DNA of 64,000 bases from JADKAV01 sp963769435 (GTDB lineage: Bacteria; Actinomycetota; Actinomycetes; S36-B12; UBA10799): positions 1-64,000 of the forward strand of contig CAVYLN010000001.1 in the NCBI GenBank assembly GCA_963769435.1, written 5' to 3'. The position numbers and the translations under genes are program-made. The notes beneath the pieces are model-generated. The model was not told the DNA's origin. It ran no database searches and saw only the letters and a program-made list of their open reading frames with translations. Shown here piece by piece: positions 55,947 through 63,892 of the stretch. Positions within the stretch are counted from its first letter, which is position 1. The number at the start of each line of letters is the position of its first letter.

Positions 55947-56786
55947 ATGTATGCGGGCATAGAGACCGGCGGAACGAAGACGGTGTGTGCAGTGGGATCC
56001 GATGGCCTCGTCGGGGCCCGGACACAGTTCCCCACGGGTACGGACCCGCAGGCGCTGGCCGACAAATGCGCCGAGTTCTTCGCCGACCACCCAGTCCTAG
56101 GACTGGGACTCGGCACTTTCGGGCCCTGCGACCCGGATCCGGACTCCCCCACCTACGGCCACATACTCGCGACGCCCAAGCCCGGTTGGGCGGACACAGA
56201 CCTGGTCGGCCTCCTGCAAGAACGCATCGGTGTACCGATCACGATGACCACCGATGTCAACGCCGCCGCCCTCGGCGAGCTCCGGTTCGGCGCAGGACGC
56301 GGCAAACACAGCCTCGTCTACATCACCATCGGGACCGGGATCGGCGGTGGGGCGGTAGTGCACGGACGTCTGCTGCAGGGCGGGGAGCACCCGGAGATGG
56401 GTCACATGCTGCTGCCGCAGTCCTCGGGGCCCGGCGTGTGCCCGTACCACCAGAACTGCTGGGAGGGTCTGGCCTCGGGGCCCGGCATGCAGGCACGCAC
56501 GGGAAGGCCCGCGCAAGACATCGCCGACGACGACCCCGCGTGGGATGAGGAGGCGGCCATCGTCGCTTCCGCGCTGCACAACATCACCTGTGTCCTGGGC
56601 CCGCAGCGGATCATCGTCGGCGGTGGCGTGGGCAGTCGCAGGGCACTGCATGAACGTCTGCCGGCACTGCTGTCGGAGTCGCTGGCCGACTACCGGCGCA
56701 GCCCGTCGATCCGGGTTCCGGAACTCGGCCCAGACGCAGGGGTGGTGGGTGCTATCACCCTGGCGCAGTACTACAGCCAGGGCTGA
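55947..56786 (+). CDS. ROK-family sugar kinase (fructokinase-like)
   Basis: A 279-residue kinase. ATP/phosphate loops are IETGGTKTVCAV at the N-terminus and YITIGTGIGGGAVV in the middle. The sugar-binding ExGH motif is GGEHPEMGHMLL. CPYHQNCWEG holds a zinc-binding Cys/His set typical of ROK fructokinases; the usual third and fourth ligands are in the preceding loop. It probably phosphorylates fructose or a related hexose. Its last 16 bases overlap the end of the convergent zwf gene, and both act on hexose phosphates, though they are not co-transcribed. Leaderless ATG start. Confidence 0.85.
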   Translation: MYAGIETGGTKTVCAVGSDGLVGARTQFPTGTDPQALADKCAEFFADHPVLGLGLGTFGPCDPDPDSPTYGHILATPKPGWADTDLVGLLQERIGVPITMTTDVNAAALGELRFGAGRGKHSLVYITIGTGIGGGAVVHGRLLQGGEHPEMGHMLLPQSSGPGVCPYHQNCWEGLASGPGMQARTGRPAQDIADDDPAWDEEAAIVASALHNITCVLGPQRIIVGGGVGSRRALHERLPALLSESLADYRRSPSIRVPELGPDAGVVGAITLAQYYSQG

Positions 56787-58147
56787 TGCCACCCTCCCCA
56801 GTGGCGGGTCAGATTCTGCGCTGAGTCAGGGCCCCAGGAGCCCGGCTCGTACGGCTCGACCGGTGGTGGCGCATCCAGCAGGGGTTGCACGATCCGCCAA
56901 GTCTCCTCCACCGCATCCTGCCTCGTGAAGTTCGACCGGTCGCCGCGCAGCGCCGCTGACAACAACTCCTCGTATGGGGTGGGCCCGGCGCCCCCTTCGT
57001 CGTCGAAGTCCATGTCCAGGTGGATCTCCCGCACCCCCCCGTCGTCGGCGTCCCGCGCGTGCAGCAGTATCGACGCGCCGGCGTTCGGATCGATCCGCAG
57101 CACCAACTGATTGGGGGCGAGGTGGTTCTTGTTCTTGGCGAACATGAGCTTGGGTGCCCGCTGGAACACCAACCTCACCTCCGTCACCTTCTCCGGGAGG
57201 CATTTGCCGGTCCGCAGGAAGAAGGGCACACCCTGCCAGCGCCAGTTGTCGATCCCCAACCTCAGCGCGACGTAGGTCTCCGTCGTCGAGTCGGGGCTGA
57301 CACCGGCGACGTCGCGGTATCCGGTGTACTGACCTCGGACGTAGTGGGCCGGATCGGCCGCCGGCATCGAATGGAACACGTCCCACTTGCGGTCGTTGAG
57401 GATGTCCAGATCCGGTCCGGCGGGGGGCTCCATGGCAACCATGCTCAGCACCTGAAGCAAGTGGTTCTGCACGACGTCGCGAAGCGCACCGACCGGATCG
57501 TAGAAGGACCCCCGGTCCGCCACATCGAGATCCTCAGCCATCGAGATCTGAACGCACGACACGTACTTGCGGTTCCACACCGGCTCCAGCAACGCGTTGG
57601 CGAAACGCAGGTAGATGATGTCCTCGACCGACATCTTGCCCAGGAAGTGATCGATGCGGTAGATCTGCGATTCGTCGAGGTAGCCGTGCAGCGTCTCGTT
57701 GAGGGCACGGGCACTGTCGAGGTCGTGGCCGAACGGCTTCTCGATCACCACACGGGCCGCTTGCGTGAGCCCGGCATCGTGCAGACCGTGGACGACCATT
57801 GCGAACAGGCTCGGCGGCACCTCCAGGTAGAACGTGGGTCGCGAGGCTCCCGACATCGCTTCCTTCAAAGCGTTGTAGGTCCGTGCATCGGCGAAGTCCC
57901 CCGCGACGTACGACAGGCGGGCAGCGAAGCGAGCGAAGACCGTCTCATCGATCGTCACTCCCGCGGCCGTGATGCTCTTGTGCGCGTGATCGCGCAGTTG
58001 GTCCACGGTCCAGTCGTCCCCGGCGACACCGACCACCGGCACCGTGAGTACACCTCGTTCCTCCAGCAGGTACAGAGACTTCAGAGTCATCAACTTCGCG
58101 AGGTCGCCGGTGATGCCGAACACGACCAGCACATCGGAGTCACTCAT
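56771..58147 (-). CDS. zwf: Glucose-6-phosphate dehydrogenase
   Basis: A 458-residue enzyme, slightly shorter than usual members (480-510). It oxidises glucose 6-phosphate to the lactone, feeding the pentose phosphate pathway. The N-terminal NADP site is DVLVVFGITGDLAKLM, with the usual GASGDLA in the form GITGDLA. The active-site motif RIDHFLGKMSVEDI keeps RIDH and the Lys but has Met where most family members have Glu. VIEKPFGHD and GALRDVVQNHLLQVLSMVAM are further family blocks. It converges on the ROK kinase gene with a 16-base overlap. Start ATG at 58147. Confidence 0.9.
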   Translation of the reverse strand: MSDSDVLVVFGITGDLAKLMTLKSLYLLEERGVLTVPVVGVAGDDWTVDQLRDHAHKSITAAGVTIDETVFARFAARLSYVAGDFADARTYNALKEAMSGASRPTFYLEVPPSLFAMVVHGLHDAGLTQAARVVIEKPFGHDLDSARALNETLHGYLDESQIYRIDHFLGKMSVEDIIYLRFANALLEPVWNRKYVSCVQISMAEDLDVADRGSFYDPVGALRDVVQNHLLQVLSMVAMEPPAGPDLDILNDRKWDVFHSMPAADPAHYVRGQYTGYRDVAGVSPDSTTETYVALRLGIDNWRWQGVPFFLRTGKCLPEKVTEVRLVFQRAPKLMFAKNKNHLAPNQLVLRIDPNAGASILLHARDADDGGVREIHLDMDFDDEGGAGPTPYEELLSAALRGDRSNFTRQDAVEETWRIVQPLLDAPPPVEPYEPGSWGPDSAQNLTRHWGGWHQPWL

Positions 58148-58336
58148 GAGCAGCGGCCCTCTGGCATCAATTCACGGCCTGCTGCACCGGCTGGGTGGGG
58201 AATCAGGATTCGGATCATGGATGCCAGGCTAACGACCACCTGGGGTGTCGTGCCCGGCAGAGAATCGGCCTCACTGCTGGCCCACACCGCCTTGGGCGAC
58301 CTCCACCCGGGCCGAGCCGTGTGCGCTAATTGATCC

Positions 58337-58810
58337 ATGTTGGTCCGCCCAGCCACAGAATCCGATGTGCCGGTGATGCTGGCACTCGTCCGCGAACTCG
58401 CGGAGTACGAAAGAGAGCCCGACGCGGTTTCCATGACCCCCGGACAACTGGCCTCGGCTCTCTTCGCAGCCGAGCCCCATCTGTTCGCCCATGTCGCCGA
58501 GGTCGACGACGAAGTGATCGGGATGGCCATCTGGTTCCTCAACTTCTCGACGTGGGAGGGGCGGCACGGAATCTACTTGGAGGACCTGTACGTCACGCCG
58601 GCCGCACGCGGCCTCGGTGCGGGTAGAAGGCTGCTGGAGACGCTGGCCGGTATCTGCCTGGCGAACGGCTACGCCCGGCTGGAACTGTCGGTGCTCGACT
58701 GGAACACCCCTGCTATCGGCTTCTACCGATCCATCGGTGCCGTCGGGATGGATGATTGGACCGTCCAGCGTGTCAGCGGTGACGCCCTCACCAGTCTCGG
58801 TGGGAGCTGA
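58337..58810 (+). CDS. GNAT acetyltransferase, diamine/spermidine-acetyltransferase-like
   Basis: A 157-residue GNAT protein. ATESDVPVMLALVRELAEYE at the N-terminus and FLNFSTWEGRHGIYLEDLYV in the middle match the SSAT (polyamine acetyltransferase) group. The acetyl-CoA loop is ARGLGAGRRLLETL, followed by ELSVLDWNTPAIGFYRSIG. It may acetylate a polyamine or thialysine. The gene converges with the reductase gene 11 bases away, and no transporter is linked. GCTAAT lies six bases before the ATG, a weak leaderless box. Confidence 0.82.
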   Translation: MLVRPATESDVPVMLALVRELAEYEREPDAVSMTPGQLASALFAAEPHLFAHVAEVDDEVIGMAIWFLNFSTWEGRHGIYLEDLYVTPAARGLGAGRRLLETLAGICLANGYARLELSVLDWNTPAIGFYRSIGAVGMDDWTVQRVSGDALTSLGGS

Positions 58811-58821
58811 CGACCAAGCGA

Positions 58822-59838
58822 TCACACCTCCGGAAGCGGCCGGGAAGGCGTAGCCCGCGGAGCCGGTCGGCCCGCGATCGCAGCCGCCACGCGCGTCGCA
58901 TGATCGTGACAGTTCTCGATGAAGACCTGGAACCGGTCCTGCGTGCCGGCGATCGCGGTCCCGACCACGAACACGTCCGGGGCACTCGACCGCATGGTCC
59001 GGGGGTCCACCCCAGGCGCCCCGTCCGGACCGCCTCGGCGCAGTCCGAGCAGCTCGAACAGGGACGTGTCCTGCACATAGCCGATCTGCAGGACAACATC
59101 ATCGACCTCCAACGACTCACCCGAGACCAAGTGGACGGCCTCCGGCGTGATCCTTGCGACCGCATCCGGCATGTGGGCGATGATGCGGCCCTCGTCCATC
59201 AGTGACTCGACCTCGGGCTTGAGCCAGAACTTGACTCGGTCGTGGATGTTCGGACCGCGATGGCACAGGTGCACCGTCGCTCCGACCCGGTAGCAGCGCA
59301 GCGCCGACTCCGCTGCGGAATTGCGTCCGCCGACGATCAGGACCCGTCGCCCCGCGTAACGGTGCGGGTCGCCCAGGTGGTGGCGCACGTGCGGAAGGTC
59401 CTCACCTTCCACGCCCAGTCTTCGCGGTTCGCTCGTGCCTCCGGTGGCGAGCACCAGCCACCGGGCCCGGTACACGCGTTCCACGCCGGCCAGTGTCCTG
59501 GCCGTTACGACAACCGGATCGAGGCTCCCGGCCGTGACCTGGGTGAAGGTGTCCACCTCGATCCCGACCGACGCGACGTAAGCACGCAGATAGGCCAAGT
59601 ACTCCTCGCCGGTGAGCTTCTCCTGGTCGAGCGGCGAGATCGCCGATCCCCGCAGTTGCAGGCGCTCCGGTGACGTGAAGAACCTCGTCCGGGGCGGAAA
59701 CGTTCTGGCGATGGTGGCGCCCACCGGCCCCTCGTCGACCACACGGACCGCGTGCCCGTCCGACATCAGCGCGGCGGCCACCTCAAGGCCTATGGGCCCG
59801 GCGCCGACCACAAGTACGTCGCACTGCACGTCTGCCAC
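58822..59838 (-). CDS. YpdA-like FAD/NAD(P) disulphide reductase
   Basis: A 338-residue flavoprotein. The FAD motif is CDVLVVGAGPIGLEVAAAL and the NAD(P) motif VLIVGGRNSAAESALRCYR; a second FAD contact is APDVFVVGTAIAG. There is no CxxC redox pair between them, as in YpdA. Regions FFTSPERLQLRG, GEDLPHVRHHLG, VKFWLKPEVESLM and VFIENCHDHA are close, by memory, to YpdA (bacillithiol disulphide reductase, Bdr) of Bacillus. Actinomycetes normally use mycothiol, so the natural substrate may be a mycothiol-related or other disulphide. GTG at 59838 is preceded by TATCGT eight bases upstream. Confidence 0.78.
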   Translation of the reverse strand: MADVQCDVLVVGAGPIGLEVAAALMSDGHAVRVVDEGPVGATIARTFPPRTRFFTSPERLQLRGSAISPLDQEKLTGEEYLAYLRAYVASVGIEVDTFTQVTAGSLDPVVVTARTLAGVERVYRARWLVLATGGTSEPRRLGVEGEDLPHVRHHLGDPHRYAGRRVLIVGGRNSAAESALRCYRVGATVHLCHRGPNIHDRVKFWLKPEVESLMDEGRIIAHMPDAVARITPEAVHLVSGESLEVDDVVLQIGYVQDTSLFELLGLRRGGPDGAPGVDPRTMRSSAPDVFVVGTAIAGTQDRFQVFIENCHDHATRVAAAIAGRPAPRATPSRPLPEV

Positions 59839-59879
59839 AGATCGCAACGATACTCGCGGGTAATCGACCGAACGGACCG

Positions 59880-59893
59880 TTACCGACCGGTAA
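59880..59893. promoter_or_regulatory. Operator-like palindrome TTACCG-AC-CGGTAA
   Basis: A perfect inverted repeat (arms of six, spacer of two) in the region between the YpdA-like gene and the small ORF at 59960. It sits about 40 bases upstream of the reductase start, where a TetR-type repressor could act; no such gene is adjacent. Confidence 0.45.
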
Positions 59894-59959
59894 GACTTGG
59901 CAGGTCCTACGCACTGTGAACAGATGGGGGTGAGCAGTTGACGACTTCAGGAGGACCCC

Positions 59960-60076
59960 ATGACCCCGCCCACCCCCCCGGCAGTGTTCGATCTCGGCAC
60001 CGACGAGTTGGCCACGAGCAGTGAACTCGACCACGTGGTCGATGGCGTCGAGCAGTTCGGGCACGCCTCGGACTGA
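59960..60076 (+). CDS. 38-residue small ORF with strong ribosome site, unknown
   Basis: AGGAGG lies five bases before this ATG, one of the best ribosome sites in the window, and the frame ends in TGA at 60076. The product is acidic: a Pro-rich start, then FDLGTDELATSSELDHVVDG and a short end. It has no cysteine, no signal peptide and no membrane segment. The leader-like acidic helix is reminiscent of RiPP precursor leaders, but no modification enzyme is adjacent, so this is only a resemblance. It is divergent from the YpdA-like gene and convergent with the antiporter. Confidence 0.4.
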   Translation: MTPPTPPAVFDLGTDELATSSELDHVVDGVEQFGHASD

Positions 60077-60098
60077 CTGAACCGTCCGTCGGTTCGCG

Positions 60099-61281
60099 CT
60101 AAGGAGCCGCCGCGGCACGTGCTGCCTCACGGCGCACCCACGGGGTGGCCAGTGTGTCCGCAAAACGTGCCAGAACCGGCCCGCTGACTGCCAGCAGCAG
60201 GACGTAGGCGGTCGTGAGCGTGCCGACCTCACCAAAACCCGCCTCGACCGCAAGCCCGGCGATGACGATGCTGAACTCTCCCCGTGCGACAAGCACGGTG
60301 CCGGCCCGCATCCTTCCTCGTGGTGCTGCGGCCTGGCGGGCGGCGGCGTACCACCCCGTGACGACCTTCGTCAGCGCTGTCACCGCTGCGAGCAGCAGCG
60401 CCTCCGGGAACACACCCGGGATGCTGCTCAGGTCGGTCTTGGAGGCGAAGGCCAGGAAGAACACCGCGGCGAACAGATCCCGCAGCGGCTCGAGGACTCT
60501 GCGGGCCCGACGAGCGGCCGTGTTGGGTATTGCCAGCCCGACCAGGAACGCCCCCACCGCCGATGACACCCCGAGCAGTTCGGCCAGGCCCGCCACCAGC
60601 AGGGTCAGGCCGAGGACTCGCAGGAGGACCTGCTCGTCGTCCTCGTGGTTGATGAGTCGCTCAGCGACCGACTCCGCCCGGTGGGCGAGCAGAACCACGC
60701 CCACGACCACGGCCAGCGCGATCCCGGCACCCAGGCTTCCGGCAAGCAGACCACCGCCCACCAGGAGCACCCCCACGAGGGGCAGGTAGGCGGCCATGGC
60801 GATGTCCTCGAGCACGAGGATGGACAGGACCGCCGGGAGTCTCGCGGTTGCCCAACCGGTTCAGATCGCCGAGCACCTTGGCGACAATGCCGGACGAGGA
60901 GATCCAGGTGATTCCGGCCAGTGCTACGGAGGCGGCCAGACCCCAGCCGAGCAGCAGGCCCGCGATGAACCCCGGTGTCGCGTTCATCACGAAGTCCACG
61001 ACGCCGCTCGGCGCGTGTCGTTTCATGGACGTTGCGAACTCCTCGGTGGAGAACTCCAGTCCCAGGGCCAGCAGCAGCAACACCACCCCCACGGACGCGG
61101 CGGCGTCGAGGAACGGCCGGGCGCTGGTCAGACTGATCGGACCGCCCTCGGCGATCAGCAGCCCCGCGAGCAGGAACAGCGGCGCTGTCGACAGACCGAC
61201 GCGCAATGCGAGCGCCCCTGCGGCGCCGAGCAGGATGAGGAGGAATCCCAGCTCGACCAGGAACGTCGCGTCACCCTTCAC
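60099..61281 (-). CDS. CPA2-family cation:proton antiporter (one +1 break)
   Basis: About 393 residues when repaired, a KefB/KhtU-like membrane protein with some 12 helices. The N-terminal half (FLVELGFLLILLGAAGALAL, LFLLAGLLIAEGGPI, LLLLALGLEFSTEEF, ITWISSSGIVAKVL) and the C-terminal half (VLEDIAMAAYLPLVGVLLVG, FLVGLAIPN) are in different frames: an extra base near 60831-60837 separates NRETP from AVLSILVLEDIA. GTG start overlaps the RCK gene's stop (GTGA). With the preceding RCK subunit it probably exports potassium or another cation in exchange for protons. Confidence 0.85.
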
Positions 61282-61769
61282 GGCATTTCGCTGGCTTCCA
61301 GAAGGGCGTGCACCTTGCGCACGCCGGATGCGGTGCCGATAGCCACCAACAGGTCGTTGGCGAGCAACAACTGATCGGGCGCCGGTGAGGTGATCACGTC
61401 CTCACCGCGGACGATCGCCACGATGCTGGCACCGGTCAACGTCCGGCAGTGTGTCTGGCCAAGGGTCTTGCCGACGTAGGCCGACGTGGAGGGCAACCGG
61501 ATGGGCTCGGACTGAAGACCGGGGATCTCGCGGGTGAGATCGGCGAGTTTGCGTGCGAACCGGGGAGCCCCCAGGATCTCCGCGATCGCCTCGCCCTCGT
61601 CCTCATCGAGTTCGACCAGTGTTGTGCAGGCGTCGGGATCATCCTTGGCGTAGCTGACTATCTCGGAGTTCCCGTCGCGGTACACGATGACGCCGATCCG
61701 TTGATGGGAGGTGGTCTCGAACTCGTAGCGTATGCCGACTCCCGGCAAGAGCGTCTCAGAAACGTCCAT
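61278..61769 (-). CDS. KhtT-like regulatory subunit of the antiporter (TrkA-C domain)
   Basis: A 163-residue cytosolic protein. The N-terminal part VSETLLPGVGIRYEFETTSHQ and the C-terminal TrkA-C domain LPSTSAYVGKTLGQTHCRTL ... SPAPDQLLLANDLLVAIGT match the KhtT family, which gates CPA2 K+/H+ antiporters and in Bacillus responds to c-di-AMP and pH. Its stop overlaps the antiporter start by four bases. CACGAT six bases before the ATG may be a leaderless -10 box; longer upstream readings lack support. Confidence 0.83.
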   Translation of the reverse strand: MDVSETLLPGVGIRYEFETTSHQRIGVIVYRDGNSEIVSYAKDDPDACTTLVELDEDEGEAIAEILGAPRFARKLADLTREIPGLQSEPIRLPSTSAYVGKTLGQTHCRTLTGASIVAIVRGEDVITSPAPDQLLLANDLLVAIGTASGVRKVHALLEASEMP

Positions 61770-61892
61770 GACCTCATCGTGCCGCACCCCGTGTCCCGCG
61801 TGCGAGTGGACGGCTCGGCTCAACTGACATCACTTAGGTGCCGATGTGCCAAATGTCACAACTCTTCGGTTGCCTCGGCACCGAAGCCCCGC

Positions 61893-61898
61893 TAACGT
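61893..61898 (+). promoter_or_regulatory. -10 box of leaderless promoter, transglycosylase gene
   Basis: TAACGT eight bases before the GTG at 61907. Confidence 0.45.
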
Positions 61899-61906
61899 CA
61901 CGCCAC

Positions 61907-62671
61907 GTGGAGCGCCAAATGTCAGCGATCGGCCTTGCTGCGGTCATGATGGCTGTGGCCGTCGGCCCGGCGGTCGCTGATGAACCGCCGGAGACACCCA
62001 CGGCGCAGACCTCCGTGAAGAGGCAGCCCACTTCATTGAAGGGGTTCAAGGCAGTCGTTCGCACGAGCACCGACGGTGCGGTGCACAAGAACCGCTTGCG
62101 GGTGTTCGGCGGGGTGCCGCGGAAGGTCCGACTTCAATACAGCAGTGACGGCAGCACCTGGGTGACGGTGAAGAAGAAGCGCACCGACGCTACGGGCCGC
62201 GTCAAGGTCAAGATGATCCTCGCCCCGGACCGAAACCGCTGGCGGGTGCGGGTGCCACGCACCGACGCCCACCGCCGGGTCACATCCCCGGTCAAGACCT
62301 TCGCGGTCCAGCAGGCCGAGGCGGACTCGACGGCGGTTCCGTTCCCGACCGTGACGGCCTCGCAGATCGAAGCCAGCAAGGCCTACGCCCGGATGTACAT
62401 CCTGAACACGTACGGGTGGGGCGACGATCAGTGGTTCGCACTCGAGAAGTTGTGGACCAGGGAGTCCGGCTGGAACCACTTGGCCGTGAATCCCACGTCG
62501 GGTGCCACCGGTATCCCACAGTCGCTGCCCGGGGACAAGATGGCGTCGGCCGGCGCGGACTGGAAGACCAACCCGCAGACCCAGATCCGGTGGGGCGCGT
62601 CGTACATCAAGGGCCGCTACGGCGATCCGCTCGGCGCCTGGGCCCACTTCACGGCGAAGAACTGGTACTGA
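61907..62671 (+). CDS. Secreted lytic-transglycosylase-like wall protein
   Basis: A 254-residue exported protein. GTG at 61907 begins a signal peptide (ERQMSAIGLAAVMMAVAVG, cleavage near AVA-DEP). A beta-rich, lysine-rich middle domain (about 50-135; VRLQYSSDGSTWVTVKK) comes next. The C-terminal domain (about 165-254) matches the actinobacterial lysozyme-like/transglycosylase fold: LEKLWTRESGWNHLAVNP with the catalytic Glu in RESGWN, GATGIPQSLPG, WGASYIKGRYGDPLGAW, and the ending of the family (usually HSQSVGWY) as HFTAKNWY. It cleaves peptidoglycan during growth or resuscitation. Its 3' end overlaps the convergent secreted gene by 23 bases. Confidence 0.85.
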   Translation: MERQMSAIGLAAVMMAVAVGPAVADEPPETPTAQTSVKRQPTSLKGFKAVVRTSTDGAVHKNRLRVFGGVPRKVRLQYSSDGSTWVTVKKKRTDATGRVKVKMILAPDRNRWRVRVPRTDAHRRVTSPVKTFAVQQAEADSTAVPFPTVTASQIEASKAYARMYILNTYGWGDDQWFALEKLWTRESGWNHLAVNPTSGATGIPQSLPGDKMASAGADWKTNPQTQIRWGASYIKGRYGDPLGAWAHFTAKNWY

Positions 62672-63320
62672 CCTTCTTCGCCGGCGCCTTCGCCCGGCTC
62701 GGAAGGGTGACCGTGTCTCCGGCATAGTCCACTCGCACCCGCGTCACTGTGCGGGGGGCGACGAAGCGGAACCGTCCGTCCCGGCGTGCGTAGGTATGGC
62801 CCAGCGCCCGCCAGGTTCCCTTGCGTAATCCGCTGATCGCCAACGGTCCCCGAGCCCGATCCGACATCCCCGCAGTGACCGCTCCCTTGACCCGGACCGA
62901 GGACGCCTTCACCCGCGCAGATGAGATCGTGGTCTCCGTGGCACGGCGGGTCACAACAAAACCCACCGTGAATTGGTTCTGTGTCAGGAGTACCCGACTG
63001 TCGACCGTGGCGGTCCACTCGCCGCTGCCGTCGGCCGGACACACGAGCAAGGTGCCGGCGGTCGTGGTCGGGCCGCGCCCCGCGAAACCGATTGTGTCCA
63101 GTCGAGAGGCGGTCGACGTGCCGGCGACGACTGCGACCGTCCAACCGGCCAGGGGTGCCACATCCACTGTCACGATCACTTCGGTGTTGGTGCACGCGTA
63201 CCCGCCGAGTTCCACATCGGCCACGTTCACCGTGATGCCGCCGACCGTGGTCTGCGCGGCCTGGGCCGGGGTCACACCTGCGACCACGGCTCCGGTGAGC
63301 ACCAACGCGGACCAGCGCAC
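62649..63320 (-). CDS. Secreted protein of unknown function
   Basis: A 223-residue exported protein. GTG at 63320 has TAGTGT seven bases upstream; residues 1-21 form a signal peptide cleaved near AQA-AQT. The mature part is beta-rich, with one cysteine pair (YACTNTEV and LLVCPADGSG) and, near the end, a strand-turn unit typical of Ig-like wall domains (RDGRFRFVAPRTVTRVRVDYAG). It ends with a basic tail and overlaps the convergent transglycosylase gene. No family recognised. Confidence 0.6.
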   Translation of the reverse strand: MRWSALVLTGAVVAGVTPAQAAQTTVGGITVNVADVELGGYACTNTEVIVTVDVAPLAGWTVAVVAGTSTASRLDTIGFAGRGPTTTAGTLLVCPADGSGEWTATVDSRVLLTQNQFTVGFVVTRRATETTISSARVKASSVRVKGAVTAGMSDRARGPLAISGLRKGTWRALGHTYARRDGRFRFVAPRTVTRVRVDYAGDTVTLPSRAKAPAKKVSTSSSP

Positions 63321-63327
63321 GAGACGA

Positions 63328-63333
63328 ACACTA
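63328..63333 (-). promoter_or_regulatory. -10 box of leaderless promoter for the secreted protein
   Basis: TAGTGT on the reverse strand seven bases before the GTG at 63320. It lies just upstream of the secreted gene and 9 bases beyond the stop of the next gene. Confidence 0.5.
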
Positions 63334-63341
63334 GCGAATCG

Positions 63342-63827
63342 CTACAGTTCGGGACCCTGCTCAGCCACACTTCGCACCGATTGCATCGCGTCACGCAACT
63401 CCTGCAACCACGCAGCCTCGTGTTTACCCACCAATCGCACACACCAGGCCAAGGCCTCGGATCGCGACTTCGCCACCGATGCCTGCACCAGCGTGTCCAG
63501 CACTGCACGCTCCTCCTGCTTGAGCCGAGTCATCACCGGAACGCTCAGGCGGGTGAACACCTGGGTCACGTCCAGGCAACGGGCACCCCAGGCGACCTTC
63601 TTGCCCGTGGCGTGTTCCAGTTCCCGTGCAACGCCGATCCGCTGTTCTCTCGTCTGCTCCCGGAAGCGGCGGATCCGCCCGGCCGCCGCGGTCTCGTCAG
63701 AGACCTGATCGGCGGAGAGCCTGCCGACGATCGTGATCTCCTCCCGGTCGACGGTGACCTCGAAGTCCTCGAACCAGTCGTCCATCCGACCGGACAACCA
63801 CGCGTGGATCTGTTCTGTTGTAAGCAT
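63342..63827 (-). CDS. Conserved actinobacterial protein of unknown function
   Basis: A 161-residue soluble, charged, mostly helical protein. It begins MLTTEQIHAWLSGRM, has EVTVDREEITIVGRLSAD, a helical arginine-rich segment (RIRRFREQTREQRIGVAREL) and VMTRLKQEERAVLDTLVQA near the end. I recall close relatives in many actinomycetes, always annotated as hypothetical. The palindrome GTAATCATCATTAC covers the bases just before the ATG, so the gene may be controlled there. Confidence 0.68.
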   Translation of the reverse strand: MLTTEQIHAWLSGRMDDWFEDFEVTVDREEITIVGRLSADQVSDETAAAGRIRRFREQTREQRIGVARELEHATGKKVAWGARCLDVTQVFTRLSVPVMTRLKQEERAVLDTLVQASVAKSRSEALAWCVRLVGKHEAAWLQELRDAMQSVRSVAEQGPEL

Positions 63828-63841
63828 GTAATCATCATTAC
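63828..63841. promoter_or_regulatory. Palindrome GTAAT-CATC-ATTAC at the start of the unknown gene
   Basis: Perfect 5-base arms with a 4-base spacer, directly upstream of the ATG at 63827 and containing its likely -10 region. A repressor bound here would block the gene, and possibly the divergent gene that begins near 63893. Confidence 0.45.
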
Positions 63842-63892
63842 GTCTAGGACCCGCGCTGTCACCCCCCTTTCGCCGTGGGAAGAATCCAGACC

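Noticed and set aside
61838..61906. c-di-AMP (ydaO-type) riboswitch upstream of the lytic transglycosylase
   Set aside because: Such riboswitches often precede wall-lytic genes in actinomycetes, and GGTGCC/GGCACC could pair. The space is too short, the conserved core is not visible, and a leaderless box lies next to the start.
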